DNA of 64,000 nt from Spirometra erinaceieuropaei (lineage: Eukaryota > Platyhelminthes > Cestoda > Diphyllobothriidea > Diphyllobothriidae). The DNA lies in NCBI GenBank assembly GCA_902702965.1, contig CACRXP010000300.1:634279-698278 (forward strand), written 5' to 3'. The notes beneath the pieces are model-generated. The model did not search any database, had not been told where the DNA came from, and worked only from the letters and a program-made list of their open reading frames with translations. Shown one piece after another: positions 58,201-64,000 of this stretch. Each line of letters begins with the position of its first letter. The stretch's first letter is position 1. A program made the translations under genes and the position numbers.

Positions 58201-59199
58201 GCGCAAACATGTGTAGACCGAAGGTGATGAAAACTAAACGCGAATTTGTAGACCGCTGTGGGGCATGGCAACCACAAAACAGTTGGATCAATTACTTGAC
58301 CTGGAGTCTATTCATTGCCGTTTTTTCATTTTTTCAGAAATTAACTGCGAACTTGGAGTAGATCGGTATATTCTAAATTGCATTATCTACCAGAAAACAG
58401 ACGGGGAATGCTGGGTGACCCACTGATGAGTCGAACCCCTTGCAGCTGTGCCATGCGGCAGCGGAATATCGTTGAAATACGCGTGTATGGATCTTTAGCT
58501 AGTACCTGTGCTACTAGTATGCTATCCTCTTACCCTAAAGTCTATTCATTTTTTATGTCCACGACGTCAGACGACTCTGCCTTTAATTAGATCATAGACA
58601 CTCTTGAAGGAAAATTTAAGGACGGCACATTTACATTTCACATCAGCAGTTTGGGATCAACTGGGGAAACCGGTGGAAGGACCCCTGGAAGTTTTTCTCT
58701 TATCGGAACTCCCTCCCCCGACGAGGGCATAGGCAATCAGAAGCAGCAGCAGTCTGGAAGTACAACTTACAATGGCGTGGTTGTTTTGGGGAATCGATAG
58801 AAACGAAAGGCAATGAGGATCTCCGACGACGCATTCAGAGGCGACGCGAGACTCAGCGAATTTCTAAAAAAAGATAGCAGTTCAGTGTCAAGTTCATCCT
58901 GCGTATTTTGAACGTCACAAAACATCCCCAAAAATGAGGCGGATGTTAGATGCTTCTTCGTGTATCAGCGTTGTGTCAACAGAAACGAAAGTGATAATTG
59001 CAAAAAGTAAGGAAACAAATAGCCGCTTCAGGGCAATTTTCGAGACTTTCCTTTCCATCAAGGGATTCTTACTTGTCCCTCTTCGTAATCAGGACAGTCG
59101 TGATTAAAGCGTAAATGCATGCGCCAGATAACTCTATCAATAGAAACTAATCCTGCAACACGGGCAATACTGGGTAAGTCGGAGTCAGAGTAATCGAGT
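37119..59199 (-). CDS. NPHP4: Nephrocystin-4 (NPHP4), 3' part of the gene, multi-exon
   Basis: Nephrocystin-4 works at the ciliary transition zone with NPHP1 and RPGRIP1L. Exons from 3' to 5': 37119-37274, 37661-37927, 40283-40606, 44587-44904, 48090-48351, 52124-52332, 52464-52731, 53987-54249, 57203-57346, 57994-58114, 58771-58898, and tentatively 59073-59199. The first eleven join in a single frame to 2460 nt (819 residues plus TAA) with all splice phases agreeing, and follow the order of the C-terminal ~800 residues of the ~1,430-residue vertebrate protein. Diagnostic pieces are FRFYRFPKTTTP, MMLIGTASVEL, HIRLANVGYR, STEFFEFELHNPEN, QPELSYLKRVVRIPP, FSSHPLEV and RLSYTNPYPQAK. No stop or frameshift breaks it. 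Introns reach ~4 kb and hold MITEs and telomere-like tracts. The N-terminal exons were not found and probably lie beyond the window. Confidence 0.92.
37661..37927 (-). CDS. NPHP4: NPHP4 exon (second from 3' end)
   Basis: 89 codons. Contains INVVDQTSRAVFHSWILC and NKRLSYTNPYPQAKTLQL; the latter matches the conserved KRITYTNPYP segment of nephrocystin-4. Acceptor GTTTTAG and donor AAAG-GTATGC, both phase 0. A GTG opens the exon but is an internal Val codon, not a start. Confidence 0.93.
38669..39350. mobile_element. Hairpin MITE in an NPHP4 intron
   Basis: A ~680 bp near-perfect palindrome. The left arm (38669 to about 38990) and right arm (about 39028 to 39350) are reverse complements over ~320 bp, with a ~35 bp AT-rich centre. 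Outer ends are CAATGCGTGACC and GGTCACGCACTG, with TA immediately outside each end, consistent with a TA target site as in Tc1/mariner-type elements. There is no internal transposase; the open frames mirrored on both arms (38802-38993 and 39014-39220) are artefacts of the palindrome. It lies in the intron 37928-40282. Confidence 0.85.
40283..40606 (-). CDS. NPHP4: NPHP4 exon (third from 3' end)
   Basis: 108 codons, phase 0 at both ends. Contains FLVAVYLDPSQ, WSIQSLRRVDLVTVLGQS, VGVFSSHPLEV and SVYELK; vertebrate equivalents are a YSDRW stretch, LHSLQRVDVSCVAGQL and RAFTSHPQEL. The acceptor is the unusual TTCGCAAG; the donor is AAAG-GTACGT. Confidence 0.9.
43738..43828 (+). repeat. Degenerate telomere-like tract (C-rich strand)
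   Basis: Irregular units resembling CCCTAA or CYCTAA: 'ctctaacattc', 'ctctaattctagcc', 'caccctaacac', 'catagccataaccc'. It lies in an NPHP4 intron and is followed by 'ccacctgtaatacg'. It is too degenerate to be an active telomere. Confidence 0.55.
43925..44490 (+). mobile_element. Truncated hairpin MITE, left arm and centre
   Basis: Similar to 51110-51620: 'ccggctgcat', 'aaccatactc', 'aaaatgacc.ctta', 'gtataattcggttttaaaa', 'accgtgaaa.ggccg', and 'tatacccttcctt'. The right arm is missing: after 'gaagacgtaatt' the sequence switches to the tRNA-derived element at 44491. It lies in the intron 40607-44586. Confidence 0.7.
44491..44551 (+). repeat. tRNA-derived element, 5' fragment
   Basis: Matches 4440-4497: 'ttgacccaaatgtgattaa', 'actcgcgtc', 'atccgg', 'ctcgtagctcag'. 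It stops at GCTCAGATGG in the A box. The continuation (GCTCAGGTGG onwards) appears at 45480, 928 bp away, on the same strand. Confidence 0.75.
44587..44904 (-). CDS. NPHP4: NPHP4 exon (fourth from 3' end)
   Basis: 106 codons, phase 0 at both ends. Contains PPIIDQTFHFF, QPELSYLKRVVRIPP, VSDPGVITES and LLVKVSAGSSPD, all recognisable in vertebrate nephrocystin-4 (HPELSFLKKAIRLPP; CSDPNVICET; LKVASGPSPE). Acceptor CTTGCAG, donor GAT-GTAAGT. The exon sits between two pieces of a tRNA-derived element (44491-44551 and 45480-45575). Confidence 0.94.
45480..45575 (+). repeat. tRNA-derived element, 3' fragment
   Basis: Matches 4488-4585: 'agtgcgttggctgtac', 'gtgggttcgaatcc', 'caccgaggc', then 'tttttcacagttgg.tca'. 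It begins at GCTCAGGTGG, which repeats the end of the 5' fragment at 44542-44551 with one mismatch. Confidence 0.75.
45576..47745. other. NPHP4 intron sequence, no other gene recognised
   Basis: Sequence within the 44905-48089 intron. A segment at 46590-46625 ('gggtcatcaagg.cgttgcct') recurs at 30104-30125, so part of it is repetitive. No exon or RNA gene was recognised. Confidence 0.4.
47746..47875 (+). repeat. Degenerate telomere-like tract (C-rich strand)
   Basis: About 130 bp of varied CCCTAA-like units: 'cccttaactctaacccctaa', 'ccttgatccctaatctta', 'gcccctaaacccataatccc', 'ctaatcctaaccctaacccc'. Just before it at about 47600-47645 lies 'cacctgtaatacgggacca', a motif shared with 43845-43865 and, in reverse complement, 805-830. 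It lies in an NPHP4 intron. Confidence 0.7.
48090..48351 (-). CDS. NPHP4: NPHP4 exon (fifth from 3' end)
   Basis: 262 nt. Contains ITNAPEIRAFKAC, ICLRPNEKVLVPFKYMECSA (vertebrate YLRPHETAHVPFKFQSFSA) and ends FLTVKPK before GTATTT. The 5' boundary at 48351 uses a CTTAAG acceptor, the only nearby AG that keeps the reading frame with the previous exon. That boundary is less certain. Confidence 0.85.
48352..50387. other. NPHP4 intron sequence, no other gene recognised
   Basis: The first half of the 48352-52123 intron. The frame at 48917-49243 is long but has overlapping alternatives and no motif known to me. I cannot assign a gene here. Confidence 0.4.
50388..50440 (+). repeat. Degenerate telomere-like tract (G-rich strand)
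   Basis: Units resembling TTAGGG/TTAGG: 'gattagggtgaggattaagg', 'ttaggtttagggttgagg', 'ttggattaatgttag'. It is in the opposite orientation to the tract at 47746-47875 and lies inside an NPHP4 intron. Confidence 0.6.
50960..51952. mobile_element. Hairpin MITE in an NPHP4 intron, larger form
   Basis: A ~990 bp palindromic element. Its left end reads CAGTAGGTGGGCTAAGTCAT and its right end reads ATGAGTTAGCCCACTTACTG, flanked by TA on both sides. Arms of ~300-350 bp are reverse complements; a central ~250 bp (about 51330-51580) is not palindromic and contains 'accgtgaaatggccg'. No transposase. It is the same family as 38669-39350, with a longer centre shared with 43925-44490. Confidence 0.85.
51960..52030. 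mobile_element. MITE terminal fragment
   Basis: 'cgaaaatggatctcagaatt' and 'aacatttcatgaaatcggtc' followed by 'actggccgtacgg' resemble the right end of the hairpin MITE family. It is a short relic adjoining the larger copy. Confidence 0.5.
52124..52332 (-). CDS. NPHP4: NPHP4 exon (sixth from 3' end)
   Basis: 209 nt. Contains ENILSMLTGA, LKYALHTSFGSTEFFEFELH and NPENQEDHAQVLID, matching the vertebrate TLGVAEFFEFVLKNPHN region, which is a start of the Ig/MSP-like domains. Acceptor TGCGCAG, donor CAAA-GTAAGA (phase 2). Confidence 0.94.
52464..52731 (-). CDS. NPHP4: NPHP4 exon (seventh from 3' end)
   Basis: 268 nt. Begins FYGGSLSTVL (vertebrate RFSGGSLLTT) and continues with a charged helical stretch: YSQLDEQLKIQRGVL, ERERMLAKFRMAKQAAL. 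Acceptor CTCCACAG; donor GAG-GTTTGT. The intron to the next exon is only 131 nt. Confidence 0.9.
52900..53932. mobile_element. Decayed MITE filling an NPHP4 intron
   Basis: The left part ('gtgacgtagctcgtgaaata', 'ctggaattctgaaatgcg') and right part ('taaccgaaatcatatttcg', 'gtgtttcatgaggttcatca', 'cttaccgcagg') resemble the two ends of the hairpin family. The element takes up most of the 1255 nt intron 52732-53986, so that intron's length is largely explained by one insertion. Confidence 0.6.
53987..54249 (-). CDS. NPHP4: NPHP4 exon (eighth from 3' end)
   Basis: 263 nt. Starts HLCRQGREAVQ (vertebrate HLLRQGRPAVQ), then VIYAADVTEP, RVLGQLHIRLANVGYREA (vertebrate GRLHLTLANVGHP) and KRSHVIAMGQPGTTPG. 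The acceptor is TATTTAAG, again AAG type; a later CAG would drop HLCR and break the frame. Donor GG-GTATGT, phase 2. Confidence 0.92.
54250..57202. other. NPHP4 intron sequence, no other gene recognised
   Basis: AT-rich intron of ~2.95 kb. Only unsupported small frames were seen (for example 54762-55137 and 56416-56696). A segment at 55525-55570 ('gtgtaatacggaaatag' then 'ggggtttagggg') resembles the telomere-linked motif noted at 47600. Confidence 0.45.
57203..57346 (-). CDS. NPHP4: NPHP4 exon (ninth from 3' end)
   Basis: 48 codons, phase 0. Contains VSFNVDPLFLRLGEDERFL and VHLEVWSAESMMLIGTASVE (vertebrate [20 protein letters not shown]), a C2-like beta-strand region. Acceptor CTTCTAG, donor AAA-GTATGT. 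Confidence 0.92.
57994..58114 (-). CDS. NPHP4: NPHP4 exon (tenth from 3' end)
   Basis: 121 nt. Encodes LCLSEAQNEFSQLVGGKAFL, then IENPPGYC (vertebrate LQLVQLDEAG; AGSPGF). Acceptor TTCTTTCAG, donor TGT-GTAAGA; the phases agree with both neighbours. Confidence 0.82.
58771..58898 (-). CDS. NPHP4: NPHP4 exon (eleventh from 3' end)
   Basis: 128 nt. Encodes DELDTELLSFFRNSL and ILIAFRFYRFPKTTTP; the latter is a clear match to the FTFQFYRFPPATTP signature of nephrocystin-4. Acceptor TACGCAG, donor CCATT-GTAAGT. An open frame on the opposite strand across this exon is a shadow. Confidence 0.88.
59073..59199 (-). CDS. Tentative NPHP4 exon (twelfth from 3' end)
   Basis: 127 nt with acceptor GTCTGCAG and a strong donor CAA-GTAAGA, phase 0 into the next exon. 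The frame reads LDYSDSDLPSIARVAGLV and then FNHDCPDYEEGQ. The acidic end fits the region before DELDTELL, but similarity to vertebrate nephrocystin-4 is weak here. The frame also stays open upstream of the proposed acceptor, so the 5' boundary may be wrong, or the whole segment may be non-coding. Confidence 0.45.
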
Positions 59200-60180
59200 C
59201 TGCAGACAAGCATAATTCGTCTGACCCATTTCCTGAAGCTTGGCGGCCTCGGTCAGGTAAGAGTAGGTCAGTTTCATTTAGTTTGCATCCTCATCAATCG
59301 GGAGGTCGCGTTCTGTAATTTGCATTACACTAATGACTAAAATGGGCAGATAATGACAGGCCGACAGTCACAGGTGAAGTTCACCATTTGAACAGGGGAG
59401 TAGGCGCGGTAACAGTGAATGGCGCAGTGTGAAATTTTAGCCTCAGCTGGCCAAAAGTGCAAAGTACACAGAGCTCCGTCAACGGAGTGCAGTAAAATAG
59501 CACTTCTTAAACAGGTAACTTAATAAGGAAAATTTTCTTATTGATCGAAGGCGTATTCGTTGCTGACTTTCGTTGTGGACAGCCCTTTTTCTCGAAAATG
59601 AAGTTCGATGTTTGAATAAGTCTTCATATGTGACCCAAACGACCACCTTCGTGAAAAGGAGCGCCCGAAAACGCACTTAATCGGTAAATGCCTTCAAGAA
59701 TAATCTTAAAGTTCTCAACAGACAGGTAATTCAGAATCTGTCTTTAAGGATGATCGGGAGAAAACACTGAAAATCATGAAGTATTCAGCGACCTTTCGAG
59801 GCCGATCTGAAACTCAACGTAATTCAAAACGAACGAAAAGTGTAAATTAATTTAACAGGAGAAACTTCCTCTCTATAAACACAAAATGGTATGTTTACGA
59901 TCACGTCTGTCAGTTCTATTTAAATTCATTAGACACTGACCGGTCTCACGGCATGTCACCTTATAAAAACATTTGTTCCTACGACGTCCTCATCGGCGAA
60001 ATCAAGCAAAATCCAGTTTGTCTTGTTAAACCCTACCTCATTTAACTGAAAAGAGTCAAGGACAACACGAAACGTTGGAAAACTGTTTTGAAATCTACCC
60101 TTAGAATGTAGGCAGTTGAAAAACCGTCGTACATGAAATCACGCTAATTATTAAACGATAGTTGGATGTAAACTTTACGG
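59200..60180. other. No gene recognised; probably NPHP4 intron
   Basis: I could not place further NPHP4 exons here. A minus-strand stretch at about 59210-59260 encoding EAAKLQEMGQTNYACLQ looks protein-like, but its frame does not fit the next exon. Confidence 0.35.
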
Positions 60181-60501
60181 AAACACTATTATTCGACGTT
60201 ATTTTATTTCCGCTTTCATATTTACGACGTTTTGTGTGAGAATACATTTTATACATCCAAAAGCGAAGTTCGCTAAATTAGAGCCATTTCTGACGTTTTC
60301 GAGATATTGCGCTTCTCAAAATAAATCGGCATTTCTAAGTAACGCAACACTGCGTTTAATATTTCTTTTTATGTTTTTAATTCTTTTAAACTTGTACTTA
60401 ATTAACATAGACATTGGACTCATGAAATGGTGTCGGTTTGCGAGTGATTGACAATCATTCGGAAATTCCGACACATCTCATGAGTTAGGTCACTAACTGT
60501 A
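60180..60501. mobile_element. MITE-like element, right portion
   Basis: Similar to 2700-2940: 'tctgacgttttcgagatatt', 'aagtaacgcaacactg', 'cttaattaacatagacattg', 'gcgagtgattgacaatcatt'. It ends 'ctcatgagttaggtcactaa' then CTG next to TA. The left end was not located. Confidence 0.55.
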
Positions 60502-61559
60502 TGTCTCATTCTTTCCTCCGTCACCCACCTTGCCTCGATGGCAAAACAGAATTAAGACGGCCATGGCTCGGCGCAGTCGCAATCATTAACAAAGCTGAAC
60601 AGACCGCATGCACGTATGGTAAATCATGGCACTCCACTGCGTGCGCGACAAGCTGGTATAATCACTCGAGCAGTCAGCAATTAAACTTCGGTGCCTGACC
60701 TTCCTTATGTAATTGAAGTGATCACGACCAGTTAACCCTTCTTTGCTCCTGTGGCCGACGCTCTCCTTCACTGTCAGGTCATTCTGCGAAGTGGACATCG
60801 TTGTGGAGGAGGGACCGACAAACTCCTGACGATGGGACGGGATTTGTGACCATATTCGCTGGAAGTAACCCTGGCTTCTGAATCCTGTCGAAAAAGTGGG
60901 CTCAGCACCCTTTGACATGGCCGCCGGTCTTCCAAAACATGTTAACTTCCCGTTTATCAGAACGGCGCTTGTCTGTTGCCATGCACCCAAAAGAGGGCGA
61001 CGTTACTGCGTTGGACGTCTCGATGGGCAAAAACACAGACGGCACACTGGAAGCGTGACCCCATATCACATCGGACACTACGCCCGACACGGAACTGCCA
61101 CTGGTGCTGCGGAGGATGCTTCTGGCCGAGTACAACAGAGGTACTGCGCTCACACAAGAACGGTGAATGGAGAGAAAAAAGTAGTGTAGATGAGTAGGTG
61201 GCGCCACTTCTGAAACATTAGCTGAAATTATGGAGTATGATTGTGGTGAGGTAGCGGACTACTTTACCTTTGACAGTTTAGTCCCATTTCCTTTGACCGG
61301 ATTGCTTGTTTGAATGTGACGAAAAATGACACACCTGTACAACCCGCCTTGCTCCGCTGTCGTGCTCTCTTGTCAGGTTTCTTAACGTTCAAACTCTCTA
61401 TATTATTCACTGCTCAGTTTTACTTGCTGCCTTCAAGGCTAGGGGCTCGTGAGATACAACTCGCTAGTCGTCAGAACATTACCTTATTGCGTCATGATTT
61501 CGGTTAGATAGGATTACTTCGGTTGGATTGTAATACTAACTTCGACAGTTCGACCGGAG
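60502..61559. other. No gene recognised
   Basis: Frames on both strands at 60586-61207 overlap extensively and have no known motif. A short relic of the MITE end ('gaaacattagctgaaatta', about 61213-61232) is present. Confidence 0.4.
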
Positions 61560-61875
61560 GCGGGTGAGAGCTCAGGTGGATGAGGCGGCTGAGCCCGCAC
61601 CGTGGCGTTCCACTCCACAACCCCTGGTCCCTGCAACAATCGACCAGGGTTTTAACCAACAACAACATCACGACGGGTTGGGAGGAAGAGGACGAATGGA
61701 CAGCCATGTTCACGAACTGTATACCGAGCGGGAGCGCAAGTGTATCTACCGGCGGGTACCAGGTGTCAGAGAACTGCCAACGCATACCAGGTCGCGAGGG
61801 CCATGGTTTGCTGATCCTGGCATAGCAGACGATTGCAGACCTTTGGGGCATGTGGCGGAAACTCAAGATAATTAA
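61560..61875 (-). repeat. Dispersed repeat, family 1 related copy (reverse orientation)
   Basis: Contains 'ccactccacaacccctggtc', 'ttttaaccaacaacaacatc', 'cagccatgttcacg' and 'ggtaccaggtgtcagagaac'; the reverse complement matches 6310-6500 and parts of 1030-1110. Confidence 0.6.
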
Positions 61876-62559
61876 GTCGCGCCAGCAGGCCGGATTTTGA
61901 ATGCTCTTCCTTCCAGCCGCCTTCATAAATAAGACTCCTTTTGTGGTAAGACACGTCTTCTTAGAGTTTTCTACTCGAGGATAAGGTTTATTATGACCTA
62001 AAAGTTTCAACTTATGAAGTGTTTAAGGCCACTTAAGGTCAATTTAAATGATCCCGTGTTTGTTCATTTTTTAATGCACCTAATGAAGCATACGGTGTTG
62101 TCCATATCCATTGCAAATTTCTTGCGAACGCTAGATGACACCCTCTTTATGGTATCACGGGCATCGAAGATCGATAACAAAAGATTCATACTACTTTGGT
62201 AGCCACTTTACCGACATCTTGATGTGACCAAGATATCTTTCGAATATGCCCTCTAACAGTTGATCTTACGACCCCACTCAAGTAATCATTTCTAATCGAG
62301 ATAAATTTTAAAGTTTCAGTTAAGGCTTCATGGTATACGTCAACTAATGAATATAGAGGTTATGCAGACTCCTTATTTAACAGTTTTTTCATCTAGGATT
62401 TTGCAGTAATGCTGTTTCCAGAAACGATTGACAGGAACCGCATGATTCACTAACCATTAATGGTGAGAAACCAGGCCCTAGTTGCTTGCGTGTCATGCTG
62501 TTATGTATACACGAACTTCATTCCACTGGCATTAGCTTACATACTTTGGACTGTTAGTT
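61876..62559. other. No gene recognised
   Basis: AT-rich sequence with a decayed MITE-like end near 62285-62345 ('aatcgagataaattttaaag', 'gcttcatggtatacgtcaac'). No exon was recognised. Confidence 0.4.
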
Positions 62560-62765
62560 CGGCCGTCGCGAGCAACGATAATCGCCGTGTGCCCCACAAC
62601 AGGGTGGGCGCAGGGACGGTGATTTGCTCGTGAGTCAGTTTATGGTGATGGTGTACTTGCGCTGCATCTATCGCACCCTATCCCTCATCCGTTTGAGCCT
62701 AACTCAAAGACAGAGTAAAGAAGACCGGAGGCAGGGTCAGGCGCGGTGACTAGCAAGGCCAGACA
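62560..62765 (-). repeat. Dispersed repeat, family 1 related copy
   Basis: 'cgtgtgccccacaacagggt', 'gatttgctcgtgagtcagtt' and 'tgcgctgcatctatc' match 12320-12420, the leading part of the copy at 12300-12790. Confidence 0.6.
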
Positions 62766-63224
62766 GTCCGTCTACGCGAGCCCCACACGCCCAATCTGGG
62801 CATAAAACCGGGTTTTCACACAAAGGGAGTGGACGGCTCGAGTGTCACTTGCGTGAGAATGCCGTATGGGGCCATAGCAAGAAGGACACCTTGGGACTGA
62901 CCTACAGTCCTTCATCTGACCTGTCCACAAAAGCACACACAACGCCGGCTGCCAATTTAAGTCGCAGTAAATATGTAAAACTCAAAGCTACAAAGGGAGA
63001 CTTCCAGACAGAATGATTACCCCGAGACCGAAGAGGGGCGGGCGATAATCTAAAGGTGTCCGTTTTGCTCTCGAATTTGGGGACAGCAAATGGGCCTGTT
63101 CGTCATTAGATAGCGTTTGCGTCTGCGTGTGTGCTATCGTGTATGAAAGTGCCAGATGTGTTCAACGCCTGCACCTCAGGGAGTGTGAGTTTGGGTTAAT
63201 CATGGACCTTCGCTCAAGTACGGC

Positions 63225-63790
63225 GCAGGCGTCCCGTGGTCCCGGTCTCGGTGGGGATGGGAAGGCACATGTCGTGTTACAGGCTCTGGTGAGGTTGACC
63301 TTTGCCCCTAAAACCGGGCCACGCGGTAGGTGGGCTGGACCAATACGGAGGCTAGGTTGGATTCTGACAGGCGTTATCGGGAATGCCAACCAATTTGGGG
63401 TGAGATGGCAGAGCTAGTTGCAAGCTCGTCGCGCTAATTGGGATCCCTGCTTTCTCCCATTTTTATTGTTGTTGAAAGTCCTAGTCAAGTGTTTGTTGTG
63501 GACCGCCGGGTACGGTGGTATGCCTAGGGGTGGGTTTTTGTCATGGCAGCTACCTGCGGCTTCTCCCACCTCTAGTCTTCTTGATTCGGTTTTGACATCG
63601 GGTCCAGGTAGGAGGAGAGCAGAGAGTGCGACAGATGTTGCGCAAGTCTGTTGTCATTATAATCTAATCCACTCGCGAATCACCGTCCCTGCTCTGGCCC
63701 TGCTCTGGAGCACACGGTGGACGTCGTCGGAACCGATGGTCAAACTGTCGGGGAGCTTGGCTGCCTGTTATCTGATGCTGCAAGGCAGCA
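63225..63790 (+). repeat. Dispersed repeat, family 1 copy
   Basis: Same orientation as 841-1200: 'ccctaaaaccgggccacgcg', 'ggattctgacaggcgttatc', 'cccatttttattgttgttga', 'ggtggtatgcctagg'. It extends further, through 'gatgttgcgcaagtctgttg' and 'gagcacacggtggacgtcgt', which match 6580-6690. Confidence 0.65.
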
Positions 63791-64000
63791 TAGGCCGCGG
63801 GTAAGTCGATGTTACCGTTGGATGAGTGGACGTCTGGCAACCACGCAGTCGGTAGCCCCCTAACTCTGGGCTTACTTCCCTGGGCCACCATCTGAACGGC
63901 CCTAAATTTAGGGTCGTGACCTGATAGGACAACATGCATCGTCAGCAATGAATTCCAACCAGCTTCTCATGCTGCTACGCGCCACCCGCACATCCATGTC

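Noticed and set aside
58219..58300. Candidate NPHP4 exon encoding AVYKFAFSFHHL on the minus strand
   Set aside because: Its phases also fitted the exon at 57994-58114 and it loosely resembled the VYFTFQFYRF segment. The segment at 58771-58898 encodes FRFYRFPKTTTP with stronger splice sites and a far better match, so this one is chance similarity inside an intron.
58591..58800. Plus-strand open frame of ~70 codons preceded by an AG
   Set aside because: It overlaps, on the opposite strand, the well-supported NPHP4 exon 58771-58898 and has no known motif.

Overview
This is a eukaryotic nuclear window with three recognisable host genes set in repeat-dense DNA. The likely source is a parasitic flatworm, probably a tapeworm (Cestoda), possibly a diphyllobothriid such as Spirometra, Dibothriocephalus or Schistocephalus. 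That placement is inference. It rests on spliced genes, 30-39 nt introns in one gene, abundant decayed CR1/RTE-like LINEs, a decayed multicopy C2H2 zinc-finger-like sequence, and tRNA-derived elements. There is no sign of bacterial organisation.

Host genes: (1) 11347-11733, minus: an intact, intronless ubiquitin-ribosomal protein eL40 fusion (UBA52 type). (2) 31607-32592, plus: a complete 26S proteasome regulatory subunit PSMD8/Rpn12, reconstructed from seven coding exons whose six introns are only 30-39 nt; the joined CDS is 786 nt (261 aa). (3) About 37119-59199, minus: the 3' part of the ciliary transition-zone gene nephrocystin-4 (NPHP4). Eleven exons join in frame into the C-terminal ~819 residues and a twelfth is tentative; the N-terminal part lies beyond 59.2 kb, probably outside the window. 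PSMD8 and NPHP4 are convergent, about 4.5 kb apart. The eL40 fusion and PSMD8 belong to the ubiquitin/protein synthesis and proteasome machinery; NPHP4 is ciliary, and nothing suggests the three are functionally linked.

Repeats: 13-30 kb is a nest of decayed non-LTR retrotransposons. It holds a two-ORF minus-strand LINE at 14.3-18.5 kb, a second minus-strand copy at 19.5-21.5 kb, and plus-strand copies at 22.3-25.1, 25.6-28.0 and 28.4-29.9 kb; the 25.6 kb copy is interrupted by a microsatellite-tailed element. The NPHP4 introns carry hairpin MITEs (CAGT/ACTG ends next to TA), degenerate telomere-like tracts and tRNA-derived fragments. A head-to-head palindromic pair of tRNA-derived elements lies at 4.0-4.6 kb. 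The first 11 kb and the last 4.5 kb contain only repeats and sequence in which I see no gene.

Most useful results: the split NPHP4 gene, the micro-intron structure of PSMD8, the contrast in intron size between these neighbours, the repeated use of AAG 3' splice sites, the hairpin MITE family, and an unidentified well-formed ORF at 19039-19443. I found no convincing previously undescribed multi-gene system.
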